From assembly GCA_009694295.1 (NCBI GenBank), contig SHVJ01000007.1, forward strand, positions 1-47,977: DNA of 47,977 nt, in the 5' to 3' direction. This document shows positions 39,478 to 47,977 of the stretch, piece by piece. The position numbers and the translations under genes are program-made. Every line of letters begins with the position of its first letter. The first letter of the stretch is position 1. Below the pieces are notes generated by a model that worked only from the letters and a program-made list of their open reading frames with translations, did no database searches and was not told the origin of the DNA. This stretch comes from Acidimicrobiia bacterium (GTDB lineage Bacteria; Actinomycetota; Acidimicrobiia; IMCC26256; PALSA-555).

Positions 39478-39753
39478 TCAGCGGGATGCGGTGACCCTGC
39501 GCTGGCGCAGGATCCGGCGGCGCTCCCGCTCGGAGCAGCCACCCCAGACACCGTGGTCGATGCGGTACTTCAGCGCGTACTCGAGGCACTCCGACTTGAC
39601 GGGGCACTCGGCGCAAACCCGGCGGGCCCGGTCGACTCCGACGCCATCGGACGGGAAGAACTCGCCGGCGCGGGCTTCGCGGCACCGGGCCCGGAGCATC
39701 CACGCGGGCGTCCGGTGGTCGGGGGGCTGGAGGGGGAGCGACGTGTCGTCCAT
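39478..39753 (-). CDS. WhiB-family Fe-S transcriptional regulator
   Basis: ARCREARAGEFFPSDGVGVDRARRVCAECPVKSECLEYALKYRIDHGVWGGCSERERRRILRQRR. Confidence 0.95.
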   Translation of the reverse strand: MDDTSLPLQPPDHRTPAWMLRARCREARAGEFFPSDGVGVDRARRVCAECPVKSECLEYALKYRIDHGVWGGCSERERRRILRQRRVTASR

Positions 39754-39986
39754 GGGTTCAAGGGTGAAACGTAGGGTATCGGCGCCGGGTTCCCGATCGG
39801 ACCCAGAAACTTGGTGCTGGGCATCGATGTGGCCGGTCAGTTCGTCGGAATCCTTCTGTTCTCAGCATGATCTCAGCCGGGTATGAGAACTTCTCCGGTA
39901 CCGACGGCGTTGAGAGAAGACACGTTGCCCAAATCCCAAAGCAATTCCCAAGGCCCTCCCCCAACGCCTTCCCATCGAGGTGAGCT

Positions 39987-41114
39987 GTGAACGACGAAAC
40001 CCCCACCGCACCCGAACCGATTGTCGCCAGGAAGTCCACCGCGCCCGGTGGGTTCCGCCACACGCTCACTGCGGCACTGGTCGGTGGGCTGTGCGGCGCG
40101 CTCGCGGCTGGCGGCGTGTTCCTCGCCACCGACGACGACACCACCCCCGCGCAATCGAGCGCGTCGCAAGCGGTCATCTCACGCCCGTCGTCCACCCTCG
40201 ACGGTGGGAGCGACATCGCCTCGCTGCTTGCGACCGCGGAGCCCGCGGTCGTTGCCATCACGGTCGGGCAAGGGCCGGGCACCGGCGCCGGCGGCGCGGG
40301 CACCGGATTCGTGATCACCGCCGACGGGTTCATCGTGACGAACAACCACGTCGTGGAAGGCCAGACGCGCATCGAGGTGGCGTTCACCGACGGCGAGACG
40401 ATGAGTGCCCGCACCGTCGGGCGCGACCCGTCGGTCGATCTCGCGGTGTTGAAGGTCGACGGCACCAATCTGGCGTTCATCGAGCTCGGCGACTCCGACG
40501 CGGTGCAGGTCGGCGATGAGGTCGTCGCCATCGGCAACGCGCTTGCCCTCGAAGGCGGGTTGAGCGTGACGCGCGGGATCATCTCCGGCACCAACCGGAC
40601 GGTGAGGACCAACGAAGGCTCCACACTCGTCGGCATGCTCCAGACCGACGCCGCCATCAACTTCGGGAACTCTGGCGGTCCGCTGATCGACGCCGAGGGT
40701 CGGGTGATCGGCGTCAACACGGCGATCGATGCCGACGCCCAGAACGTCGGCTTCGCCATCCCCATCTCGCGGGCGAAGCCGGTGATCGACGATCTCCGGG
40801 CCGGCCGCAAGCCAGCGTTCCTGGGTGTGTCCACCCAGAACGTGACGCCGGCGTTGTCCCGTGAGCTCGGGCTGGATGTCGACTCGGGCGCGTACGTGAC
40901 GCAGGTGACCCAGGGCACCCCAGCCGATCGGATCGGGATCCAGGAAGGCGACGTGATCGTGCAGATCGGCGACGACGCGATCGAGACGTCGGCCGACGTG
41001 CTCACCGCGGTGCGCAGTCACCGGCCGGGCGATGACGTCGAAGTGATCGTCGACCGCAACGGCGAGCGCATCACGCTCACAGCCACCCTGCGGGAGCGTC
41101 CCGACGTCGAATAA
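39987..41114 (+). CDS. htrA: HtrA/DegP-family membrane-anchored serine protease with PDZ domain
   Basis: TM near N-terminus; GFVITADGFIVTNNHVVEG, DPSVDLAVLKVD, LQTDAAINFGNSGGPLIDAEGRVIGVNTAI; PDZ QVTQGTPADRIGIQEGDVIVQIGDDAIETSADVLTAVRSHRPGDDVEV. Confidence 0.96.
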   Translation: MNDETPTAPEPIVARKSTAPGGFRHTLTAALVGGLCGALAAGGVFLATDDDTTPAQSSASQAVISRPSSTLDGGSDIASLLATAEPAVVAITVGQGPGTGAGGAGTGFVITADGFIVTNNHVVEGQTRIEVAFTDGETMSARTVGRDPSVDLAVLKVDGTNLAFIELGDSDAVQVGDEVVAIGNALALEGGLSVTRGIISGTNRTVRTNEGSTLVGMLQTDAAINFGNSGGPLIDAEGRVIGVNTAIDADAQNVGFAIPISRAKPVIDDLRAGRKPAFLGVSTQNVTPALSRELGLDVDSGAYVTQVTQGTPADRIGIQEGDVIVQIGDDAIETSADVLTAVRSHRPGDDVEVIVDRNGERITLTATLRERPDVE

Positions 41115-41146
41115 ATGGGGTTCGTAGGCCTGCGACCCAGAGCGAG

Positions 41147-41177
41147 CGTTGCGGGCCGGGTATCCCGGCCCGCAACG
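41147..41177. repeat. Perfect hairpin CGTTGCGGGCCGGG-TAT-CCCGGCCCGCAACG (hairpin family, copy B)
   Basis: 14-bp perfect stem with TAT loop, downstream of htrA. Confidence 0.75.
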
Positions 41178-41235
41178 AGCGTGGCCCGAGCGGCCCAGTG
41201 CGAAGCACTGGTGAGCGGGAATTAGTGTGGCGACC

Positions 41236-41577
41236 ATGTCGATGACCACTGAGGAGCTCGAGCAGCTCCCGCCGCAAGGCCACGTGAAGATCGTGTACCA
41301 AGGACCCACCTCACCTCACTGGGAGGTGCGCGGGGTGTTCGGCGACCAGCGAGTCATCGAAGATTTTCGTCAGCGCGCGCTGGCTCGACTCCAGCTCCTG
41401 CCGCCGCACGACCCACAGTTCCGCCGCAACCGCGAGCGGGTCAACCGCGACGCCGAACGCGAGCGCCTGATCCTCGAGTGGGACTTGGGCTACGCAGAAG
41501 ACGAAGTCGCTGCCCCGGCCGCTGCAGCGCCCGCCGCGGAACCAGCCCCAACCGAGACGGCCGCTCCTACCGCGTAG
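41236..41577 (+). CDS. Conserved hypothetical protein with Ala/Pro-rich C-terminus
   Basis: MSMTTEELEQLPPQGHVKIVYQGPTSPHWEVRGVFGDQRVIEDFRQRALARLQLLPPHDPQFRRNRERVNRDAERERLILEWDLGYAEDE. Confidence 0.65.
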   Translation: MSMTTEELEQLPPQGHVKIVYQGPTSPHWEVRGVFGDQRVIEDFRQRALARLQLLPPHDPQFRRNRERVNRDAERERLILEWDLGYAEDEVAAPAAAAPAAEPAPTETAAPTA

Positions 41578-41583
41578 AGCGAT

Positions 41584-42744
41584 CTACCAGCGCTGCTCGT
41601 AGCGGTTGCGCAGCATCACGGCGGTGAGGTTCGCGAGCAAGGTGATCGCGAGCAACACGATGATCGCGGCTGCGGTGAGGGAGATTGCGAAATCGGTCTG
41701 CGCTTCGCCGCGCCAGTTGAAGACGATCTGCGGCAGCGCGGTGTACGAGGTCGTGAACTTCTGGAAGAGGTCGGCGCTGCCCGTCGTGAAGTAGCCCAGG
41801 ACCGCACCCACCAGCAGCAGCGGTGCGGTCTCGCCGATCGCCCGCGACAACGACAGGATCGTGCCGGTGAGGATGCCGGAGAACGCATTCGGGAGCACGA
41901 GGGACTTCGTGACTTCCCATTGCGTGGCACCGACCCCGTAGCCCCCCTCCCGCAGCGATCGCGGGACGGCGCGGATTGCCTCCGACGCCGTGATGATCAC
42001 GATCGGCAACACGAGGATGGCGAGCGTGAGTCCGCCCGCAATGAGGGTCCGACCCCCGGTAGCGCCGCTCAAGAGCTTGACGAAGATGCTGAGTCCCAGA
42101 AGCCCATAGACCACCGACGGCACGCCGGCCAGGTTGCGGATGTTGAGCTGGACGAAACGCGTGAGTCGGTTGTCCGGTGCGTACTCCTCGAGGAACACCG
42201 CGGTTGCGACACCGAGCGGGAACGAGATCAGCGCGGTGATGAACGCGAGGACGAGCGTCCCGAAGATCCCCTGGGCCACGCCGGCGCGGTCGGCCGAGCT
42301 CGAGACGTTGGCGCTCAAGAAGCTGCTCGTGCCGATGAAGCCGGCAATGACGAACACCACGACAATCGCCACGATCACGCCGACCACCAGACGCCAGCGT
42401 CGAGCTCGCACCGCCAGGAACAGTCCCCACGGCACTCCCACGAGCACGAGCGCGCTGGCAATCCAACCGGGGATCCCGTGCGGATGTACGAGGAACGTGC
42501 AGGTCTCGTCGATCGCTCGCCCGAGCTCGTGCGGGAACTGGGAGAGCACGAACCCGCGCGTCTTGAACACGTCGAGTCCATCGTTCAAGACGGTCGCGAG
42601 GAGTAGCACGATGAATGCGAGGCACGCGAACAGGCATGCGAGCAAGGCGACCTCGAAGGCCAGACCGGGGACGTCGAAGCGCTTTCCGCGCAGCGATCGA
42701 TCGACCGTGATCTCGCGCGGGAGCGTGCTGCCGACTGTGGACAT
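41584..42744 (-). CDS. pstA: Phosphate ABC transporter permease PstA
   Basis: Six or more TM; ATAVFLEEYAPDNRLTRFVQLNIRNLAGVPSVVYGLLGLSIF...EAIRAVPRSLREGGYGVGATQWEVTKSLVLPNAFSGILTGTILSLSRAIGETAPLLLVGAV. Confidence 0.95.
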   Translation of the reverse strand: MSTVGSTLPREITVDRSLRGKRFDVPGLAFEVALLACLFACLAFIVLLLATVLNDGLDVFKTRGFVLSQFPHELGRAIDETCTFLVHPHGIPGWIASALVLVGVPWGLFLAVRARRWRLVVGVIVAIVVVFVIAGFIGTSSFLSANVSSSADRAGVAQGIFGTLVLAFITALISFPLGVATAVFLEEYAPDNRLTRFVQLNIRNLAGVPSVVYGLLGLSIFVKLLSGATGGRTLIAGGLTLAILVLPIVIITASEAIRAVPRSLREGGYGVGATQWEVTKSLVLPNAFSGILTGTILSLSRAIGETAPLLLVGAVLGYFTTGSADLFQKFTTSYTALPQIVFNWRGEAQTDFAISLTAAAIIVLLAITLLANLTAVMLRNRYEQRW

Positions 42745-43688
42745 CAGTACGCCTCTCGCACTCGACGCACGAAGAAGTTCCCCACCATGTTCAGCAGCAG
42801 GGTCAGGGCGAAGAGCACCAGACCGAGGAAGAAGAGGCTGTTGAATGCTTGGCCGGCACCGGTCCCGCCACCACCCGCGACCTGGTCGGTGCCGGCCGCC
42901 AGCGAGGCCAGCGCCGACGTAAAGGTGAGCCCAGGGTCGCTGGGGTTCGTGGTGAAGTGGGCTTCGCCGAATGCGCCACCGGCAAGTGCGATCACCATCG
43001 TCTCACCGATCGCACGCGAGGCCGCCAGGATCAGCGATGCCACGATTCCCGAGATCGCCGCCGGCACAACGACGCGGACCACGGTTGTGATGCGGCGGGC
43101 GCCCAAGCCATAGCTCGCTTCGCGCAGTGCGTACGGCACTGCGCGCATCGCGTCTTCGCTCACTGACGCCACGAGTGGTGTGACCAGGATGCCCACACCC
43201 AAGCCCGCGGTGGCCAGGCTGAAGTCGCTCGGTCCATGCAAAAGATCCACGACGATGTTTGGCCCGATCCACGCGATGGCAAAGAAGCCCAACACGATGC
43301 TCGGAATGCCCGCGAGCACTTCGAGGATGGGCTTGAGCACGCGGCGAACGCGCGGCTTGGCGTACTCCGCGAGGTAGACGGCGGCACCGAGACCGAGCGG
43401 GACGGCGATGACCATCGCGATCGCCGACACGATGAGCGAGCCCACGAACAGCGTGGCGATGTCGAACTTGCCGATACGCGGCGCCCATTTGTCGAACGTC
43501 AACAGGGTGCTGAGATCGATGTTGCTCAGGAACGTGACCGAGTTCGCGGTGAGCGAGGCGACGATCGCGATGCTGATCGCCAGGGTGGACATCCCGGCGA
43601 CCCAGAAGCCGATGCGGATGCGTCGTTCGCGTCGGACCCGTCGGCCGTCGCCTTCGAGGCTGAGGAGACTGGGATCCAGCGCGGTCAC
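42744..43688 (-). CDS. pstC: Phosphate ABC transporter permease PstC
   Basis: VPLGLGAAVYLAEYAKPRVRRVLKPILEVLAGIPSIVLGFFAIAWIGP...DAMRAVPYALREASYGLGARRITTVVRVVVPAAISGIVASLILAASRAIGETMVIALAGG. Confidence 0.95.
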   Translation of the reverse strand: MTALDPSLLSLEGDGRRVRRERRIRIGFWVAGMSTLAISIAIVASLTANSVTFLSNIDLSTLLTFDKWAPRIGKFDIATLFVGSLIVSAIAMVIAVPLGLGAAVYLAEYAKPRVRRVLKPILEVLAGIPSIVLGFFAIAWIGPNIVVDLLHGPSDFSLATAGLGVGILVTPLVASVSEDAMRAVPYALREASYGLGARRITTVVRVVVPAAISGIVASLILAASRAIGETMVIALAGGAFGEAHFTTNPSDPGLTFTSALASLAAGTDQVAGGGGTGAGQAFNSLFFLGLVLFALTLLLNMVGNFFVRRVREAY

Positions 43689-43742
43689 GTCGGCATCCTC
43701 GCTTGTCGGTCGCTGTCGTTCAACGATCCCCCCCCAAGAATG

Positions 43743-43784
43743 GAGAAGACGGCCGGGCCGGGGGGCCGGCCGGGCCGTCTTCTC
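43743..43784 (-). terminator. Strong hairpin between pstS and pstC (attenuator/terminator candidate)
   Basis: 19-bp arms with one mismatch, GAGAAGACGGCCGGGCCGG gggg CCGGCCGGGCCGTCTTCTC. Confidence 0.7.
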
Positions 43785-43804
43785 AGGTGGTGACAGGCGG
43801 TGCT

Positions 43805-44851
43805 CTAGCGGGCTGACTTCCAGGCGTCGATCGCCGCGGTCACGTCGTCCTTGTGGAGCGGCGCGTACCCGGCTTCCTTCACCGACGCCGTCAGGTTCTT
43901 CTTCGTCATGTAGGAGTCGACGAAGTCTTTGAGGTCGGCGTTGTCGGCTGCCTTCTCGTTGTTCACGTAGATGTAGAGCGTGCGCGAGAGCGGCAGGTAC
44001 GAGCCACTCTGCACCGTCTTGATCGACGGCTTGACGCAGGTACCCGAGTCCGGGTCCTCGATGGCAACGGCCTTGAGCTTGTCGGTGTTCGCCAAGTAGT
44101 AGGCGATGCCGAGGAAGCCGATGCCGCTCTTGTTTGCCTCGACCTGCTTGACGATGTCGTTGTCGTTCGGGAACTGACCATTGGAGATGAGCGGCTCAGC
44201 GGCTTCCGCCTCACCGTCTTCGTTGGTGATGGTGTCAGTGACGTTCCCGGCCGCGACGCGCTCTTCGATGATGCTCAGGTATCCGAGCTCGATGAAGGCG
44301 TCATACGTGCCCGACTCGGGGCCCGGCGTGAACTTCTTGACCGTTCCCTTGGCCGGGAGGTTCGTGGTGCCGGTGATCTCGTTGGCCAGCTTGGAGTCGT
44401 CGGCGAGGTCGCCGGTCGATTCCGGACCGAAGATGGCGTAGAGGTCGGCCTGGCTCAGGCACTTGAGCCCGAGGTTGCTCTTCTTGTTGACGATCACCGT
44501 GAGGCCGTCGAGACCGACGGGCAGCTCCGTGAAGGTGATGCCGGCCTCGTCGCAGGCTGCGGCTTCCTCGTCTTTGATCGGGCGGGACGCGTCGCTGATG
44601 TCGGTCTCGCCGTTGCAGAAGAGCTGGAAGCCGTCGCCGGTGCCGGGACCGTCGACCCGAACGGCAACGTCGGGGTTGGTCTCGGCGTAGAACTCGCCGA
44701 TCAGCGTGGTGATCGGCTCGACGGTCGACGAGCCCGAGACGTTGATGCCCTCAGCCTGTGCAGCGGCGATGCCACCACCCACTCCGAACGTCAACACGAG
44801 CGCGCCGATCGCCGCAGAGAGCACGCGCTGCAATTGGGACTTGCGGGTCAA
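43805..44851 (-). CDS. pstS: Phosphate ABC transporter substrate-binding protein PstS
   Basis: INVSGSSTVEPITTLIGEFYAETNPDVAVRVDGPGTGDGFQLFCNGETDISDASRPIKDEEAAACDEAGITFTELPVGLDGLTVIVNKKSNLGLKCLSQADLYAIFGPES; TTG start supported by AGGAGG 7 nt upstream. Confidence 0.94.
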   Translation of the reverse strand: MTRKSQLQRVLSAAIGALVLTFGVGGGIAAAQAEGINVSGSSTVEPITTLIGEFYAETNPDVAVRVDGPGTGDGFQLFCNGETDISDASRPIKDEEAAACDEAGITFTELPVGLDGLTVIVNKKSNLGLKCLSQADLYAIFGPESTGDLADDSKLANEITGTTNLPAKGTVKKFTPGPESGTYDAFIELGYLSIIEERVAAGNVTDTITNEDGEAEAAEPLISNGQFPNDNDIVKQVEANKSGIGFLGIAYYLANTDKLKAVAIEDPDSGTCVKPSIKTVQSGSYLPLSRTLYIYVNNEKAADNADLKDFVDSYMTKKNLTASVKEAGYAPLHKDDVTAAIDAWKSAR

Positions 44852-44923
44852 TGGATTCCTCCTGAAGTGCGCGAAGTTCATGGCGTTGCGACCGTACGAA
44901 ACGCACATGGCCATGACCTTCCG

Positions 44924-44956
44924 CACAGGTGAACGACGAATGAACACAGACGTAAC
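44924..44956 (-). promoter_or_regulatory. PHO-box-like array of three 11-nt direct repeats upstream of pstS
   Basis: Minus strand: GTTACGTCTGT GTTCATTCGTC GTTCACCTGTG. Confidence 0.65.
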
Positions 44957-44989
44957 TTCAGACCTGGGAGCGGCGAGCGTCCCAAAGGG

Positions 44990-45012
44990 CGGCGGAGGGC
45001 ATCCCTCCGCCG
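44990..45012 (-). terminator. Hairpin between phoU and pstS
   Basis: 10-bp perfect stem CGGCGGAGGG-CAT-CCCTCCGCCG downstream of phoU. Confidence 0.55.
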
Positions 45013-45031
45013 AGCGAGTGCGACCAAAGGG

Positions 45032-45745
45032 TCAGGGAGTGGCGCTGTCCTGGCTGTCGGAGCGGCTGGGCATCTGACCGGTGACCATGAAGCGCACCCA
45101 CGCGCCGATGAGCACCGCATGGTCGGCGATGCGCTCGTAGTACCGACCGAGCAGCGCGAGCTGGACCGCCTGATGGAGTCCGGCCTCATCGTTCCCGCAG
45201 GTGGCGAAGATCGCGCGGAAGAGCTCCTTCTGGAGGTCGTCCATCACGTCGTCCATGTCGGGCAACGCAGCCGCGACGGCCGAGTCACCGTCGGCGAACG
45301 CGTCGACCGCAAGCTTGAACTGCACGGTCGCCTGAGAGCCCATCCGCTCGAGGAGGCCGCGCACCCGCGGTGCGAGCTCACCCGGATAGATGCGCCGGGC
45401 ACCCTTGGCGATGCTGACCGTGAGGTCGGCGGTGAGCTGGATCTCCTGGAGGATCCGCAGCACCGCGAGGAGCGTTCGGAGGTCGCCGGCCATGGGCTGC
45501 TGCGTGGCGAACATCTCGTAGACGCGCAGCTCGGCGGCTTCTTTGAGCGCATCGACCCGCACGTCGTCGTTGACGATTCGCTCGACAGCACCCAGGTCGG
45601 CGTCGAGCAGGGCTCGGGTGCTCACGCCGATCGCCTCGACGGTCAAGCCGGCGAGCGTGATCACGTCGCTGCGGATCTCGTCGAGCTGCTCGCCGAATGA
45701 TCGGCGGGTCTCCTGGGGTCCCTCGGGTGTCGGGACGCTCTGCAT
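45032..45745 (-). CDS. phoU: Phosphate signalling complex protein PhoU
   Basis: RSFGEQLDEIRSDVITLAGLTVEAIGVSTRALLDADLGAVERIVNDDVRVDALKEAAELRVYEMFATQQPMAGDLRTLLAVLRILQEIQLTADLTVSIAKGARRI; RYYERIADHAVLIGAWVRFMVTG. Confidence 0.95.
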   Translation of the reverse strand: MQSVPTPEGPQETRRSFGEQLDEIRSDVITLAGLTVEAIGVSTRALLDADLGAVERIVNDDVRVDALKEAAELRVYEMFATQQPMAGDLRTLLAVLRILQEIQLTADLTVSIAKGARRIYPGELAPRVRGLLERMGSQATVQFKLAVDAFADGDSAVAAALPDMDDVMDDLQKELFRAIFATCGNDEAGLHQAVQLALLGRYYERIADHAVLIGAWVRFMVTGQMPSRSDSQDSATP

Positions 45746-45864
45746 CGGTGCCTCGGTTTCGCGAGAGTTTGGCGAAGGGGAGTGAAGGGTGGTGAAGGGG
45801 GGGTGAAGGCATTGTGACCGCATCGCGTACCTGGCCGCACCTACTCCCTCGTGTCGCCCAGAGT

Positions 45865-45886
45865 GTTCACCTGTCGTTCACCTCGT
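45865..45886 (+). promoter_or_regulatory. PHO-box-like pair of 11-nt direct repeats in phoU-pstB divergent region
   Basis: GTTCACCTGTC GTTCACCTCGT, about 50 nt upstream of the pstB ATG. Confidence 0.7.
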
Positions 45887-45937
45887 CGCTACTGCCAGAC
45901 GACGCCGTTTCGAACGACGCCGAATACGCTGACGGCG

Positions 45938-46819
45938 ATGCCGGTTCCCGATGTGAAGCCGCCCGAGCTGAGACCTCCTGATCTGACACCGCCCGTGGTG
46001 CACGAGCAATCTTCGTCGTCGAGCTCGGACGCGGAGGAAGCCACGCAGATCGTGTTCGCGGCCGAAGCTGTGACGATCAGCTATTCGGGTGTGCCGGCGA
46101 TCGCCGACATCAACCTGACGATCAACGCGCGAGAGATCACTGCGTTAATCGGACCGTCCGGGTGTGGGAAGTCGACGCTGCTGCGTTCGTTCAACCGCAT
46201 GAACGACTTGGTGGTGGGTGCGAAGGTCGATGGGTCGATCAAGTACCACGGCGTCGATCTGTACGGGCCGCGCGTGGATCCCGTTGAGGTACGGCGACGC
46301 ATCGGGATGGTGTTTCAGAAGCCGAACCCGTTCCCGAAGTCGATCTTCGACAACGTCGCCTTCGGTCCACGCCTCAAAGGACAACGTCGGGACCTCGACG
46401 GGATCGTCGAGCGCGCGCTGATGCGCGCCGCCCTCTGGGAAGAGGTCAAGGACAAGCTGAACAACAGCGCGTTCACCCTCTCAGGTGGCCAACAGCAGCG
46501 GCTGTGCATCGCCCGATGCTTGGCAGTGGAGCCCGATGTCCTTTTGATGGACGAGCCGTGCTCAGCGCTCGATCCGATTGCAACAGCTCGCATCGAGGAT
46601 CTGATGATCGAGCTGAAGCAGGACTTCACCATCCTCATCGTCACGCACAACATGCAGCAGGCCGCCCGCACTTCCGACATGACCGCGTTCATCACGACCG
46701 ATGTCCAGGAGGGCGGTAAGCGGGTCGGCCAGCTCGTCGAGTTCGATCGGACCGGCGCGATCTTCACGAGCCCGGCGGATCCTCGGACCGAGGGCTACGT
46801 CACGGGACGCTTCGGCTGA
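45938..46819 (+). CDS. pstB: Phosphate ABC transporter ATP-binding protein PstB
   Basis: [43 protein letters not shown]...[28 protein letters not shown]...[46 protein letters not shown]. Confidence 0.97.
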   Translation: MPVPDVKPPELRPPDLTPPVVHEQSSSSSSDAEEATQIVFAAEAVTISYSGVPAIADINLTINAREITALIGPSGCGKSTLLRSFNRMNDLVVGAKVDGSIKYHGVDLYGPRVDPVEVRRRIGMVFQKPNPFPKSIFDNVAFGPRLKGQRRDLDGIVERALMRAALWEEVKDKLNNSAFTLSGGQQQRLCIARCLAVEPDVLLMDEPCSALDPIATARIEDLMIELKQDFTILIVTHNMQQAARTSDMTAFITTDVQEGGKRVGQLVEFDRTGAIFTSPADPRTEGYVTGRFG

Positions 46820-46853
46820 CACTCATCGCGACGCGCCAGGTGAGCGGCGCGGG

Positions 46854-47027
46854 TCAGCTCTTGTGATCGTGGTGGCGCGACCAGGCGTCGAGGAACGACA
46901 ACATGGCGAGCACGACGTACGCAACCGCCATGGCAATCGGTATCCACCGGATCTCCGTGTCGGTGGCCGGCGACACGGCCGCGCACACGACGGCAGCCAG
47001 TGCGAAGAACGCGGCGCGACGGTCCAT
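46854..47027 (-). CDS. Small two-TM membrane protein downstream of PiT
   Basis: MDRRAAFFALAAVVCAAVSPATDTEIRWIPIAMAVAYVVLAMLSFLDAWSRHHDHKS; start codon overlaps the PiT stop (TGATG-like). Confidence 0.6.
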   Translation of the reverse strand: MDRRAAFFALAAVVCAAVSPATDTEIRWIPIAMAVAYVVLAMLSFLDAWSRHHDHKS

Positions 47028-47977
47028 CAGAAGGCCGAGACGATTCCGTACGTGACCGCCGACACGAGCGCCGCCCCTGGGATCGTGAGGATCCACGCCC
47101 ATAGGACGCGTCGTGCCATCTCCCAGCGCACTGCGGAGATGCGGTTGGCGGAGCCGACACCCACGATGGCACCGGTGATCGTGTGGGTTGTCGAGACGGG
47201 AATGCCTCGTGCCGACACGAAGAAGAGCGTGATCGCCGCCGCGGTTTCCGCGGCCATGCCACCCGCGGGCTGGAGCCGAGTGAGCTTCGAACCCATCGTC
47301 TTCACAATTCGCCAACCGCCTGTGAGAGTCCCGAGCGCGATCGCGGAGTGTGCCGCCAGCACGACCCAGAGCGGGACACTGGCGTTCGGCCCAACCTCTC
47401 CCTGCGCGATCAGCAGAGCGAGGATCACGCCCATCGTCTTCTGCGCGTCATTGCCGCCATGGCCGAGGCTGTACGCGGCCGCCGAGAGGAGTTGCCCGCG
47501 CCGGAAGAACCGGTTCAGCCGTTCGACCTTTTGGTACTTGTGGCTCGCCCACATCATGAGCACCATCAGCGAGAAGCCGAGCAACAGCCCAAGCAGCGGG
47601 GCGAGCACGATGAACACCGCGATCTTTCCCACGCCGCTGCTGATGAGCACTCCGAAGCCGCCCTTCGCGACCGCGGCCCCGGCCATGCCGCCGATCAACG
47701 CGTGCGACGACGAGCTCGGGAGGGCCAAGAAGAATGTGACGAGGTTCCAGACGATCGCGCCGGTGAGGCCAGCGAAGATCACACCGATCGACAGCACGTC
47801 CTGGACGACCACGTCTTTGGCGATCGTGCTCGCGACGGCCGTGCCGAACACGAGGAACGCCGCGAAGTTGAAGAACGCGGCCCACATGACAGCGAGTCGC
47901 GGCGAGAGCACGCGAGTCGACACCACGGTGGCGATCGAGTTCGCGGCATCGTGGAAACCGTTGACGAAGTCGAAGCC
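47027..47977 (-). CDS. Inorganic phosphate transporter, PiT family (5' end outside window)
   Basis: GFDFVNGFHDAANSIATVVSTRVLSPRLAVMWAAFFNFAAFLVFGTAVA...LALPSSSSHALIGGMAGAAVAKGG...GHGGNDAQKTMGVI...GIPVSTTHTITGAIVGVGSA. Confidence 0.96.
   Translation of the reverse strand, partial: GFDFVNGFHDAANSIATVVSTRVLSPRLAVMWAAFFNFAAFLVFGTAVASTIAKDVVVQDVLSIGVIFAGLTGAIVWNLVTFFLALPSSSSHALIGGMAGAAVAKGGFGVLISSGVGKIAVFIVLAPLLGLLLGFSLMVLMMWASHKYQKVERLNRFFRRGQLLSAAAYSLGHGGNDAQKTMGVILALLIAQGEVGPNASVPLWVVLAAHSAIALGTLTGGWRIVKTMGSKLTRLQPAGGMAAETAAAITLFFVSARGIPVSTTHTITGAIVGVGSANRISAVRWEMARRVLWAWILTIPGAALVSAVTYGIVSAF

Overview
High-GC, gene-dense chromosomal window. Codon usage, WhiB proteins, F420/flavin LLM oxidoreductases and the sigE/htrA/tatA and MoxR/VWA loci point to an actinobacterial host, possibly Acidimicrobiia-like (inference). 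Bases 1-15.3 kb hold a catabolic cluster: CaiB/BaiF CoA-transferases, LLM oxidoreductases, amidohydrolase, SDR, ALDH, hydrolases and an orphan LivK-like binding protein. A small VapBC-like pair sits inside it. Next come xseAB, an FGGY kinase, a VOC/SRPBCC pair, a transsulfuration pair (CBS + CGS-like), a membrane sulfatase / mini-TM / kinase-like-methyltransferase module, sdhCAB, MoxR-VWA, macrodomain/WhiB, ftcD, a tatA-sigE-antisigma-RseB-WhiB-HtrA envelope-stress locus, and a phosphate-uptake locus (pstSCA, phoU, divergent pstB, PiT). I saw no mobile element, CRISPR array, rRNA or tRNA. The most unusual signals are small-scale. (i) Three 4-codon ORFs form a TGATG-type stop/restart relay between the VOC and SRPBCC genes. 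(ii) A perfect 19-bp hairpin swallows the start codon of the CGS-like gene. (iii) In-frame tandem repeats lie at the N-termini of both neighbouring transsulfuration genes. (iv) The PIN toxin ORF has no canonical start codon but has a CTGA overlap with its antitoxin. (v) The anti-sigma factor appears to have lost its zinc ligands. (vi) PHO-box-like 11-nt direct repeats lie upstream of pstS and pstB. No database searches were run. All family calls come from recognising motifs in the supplied translations.
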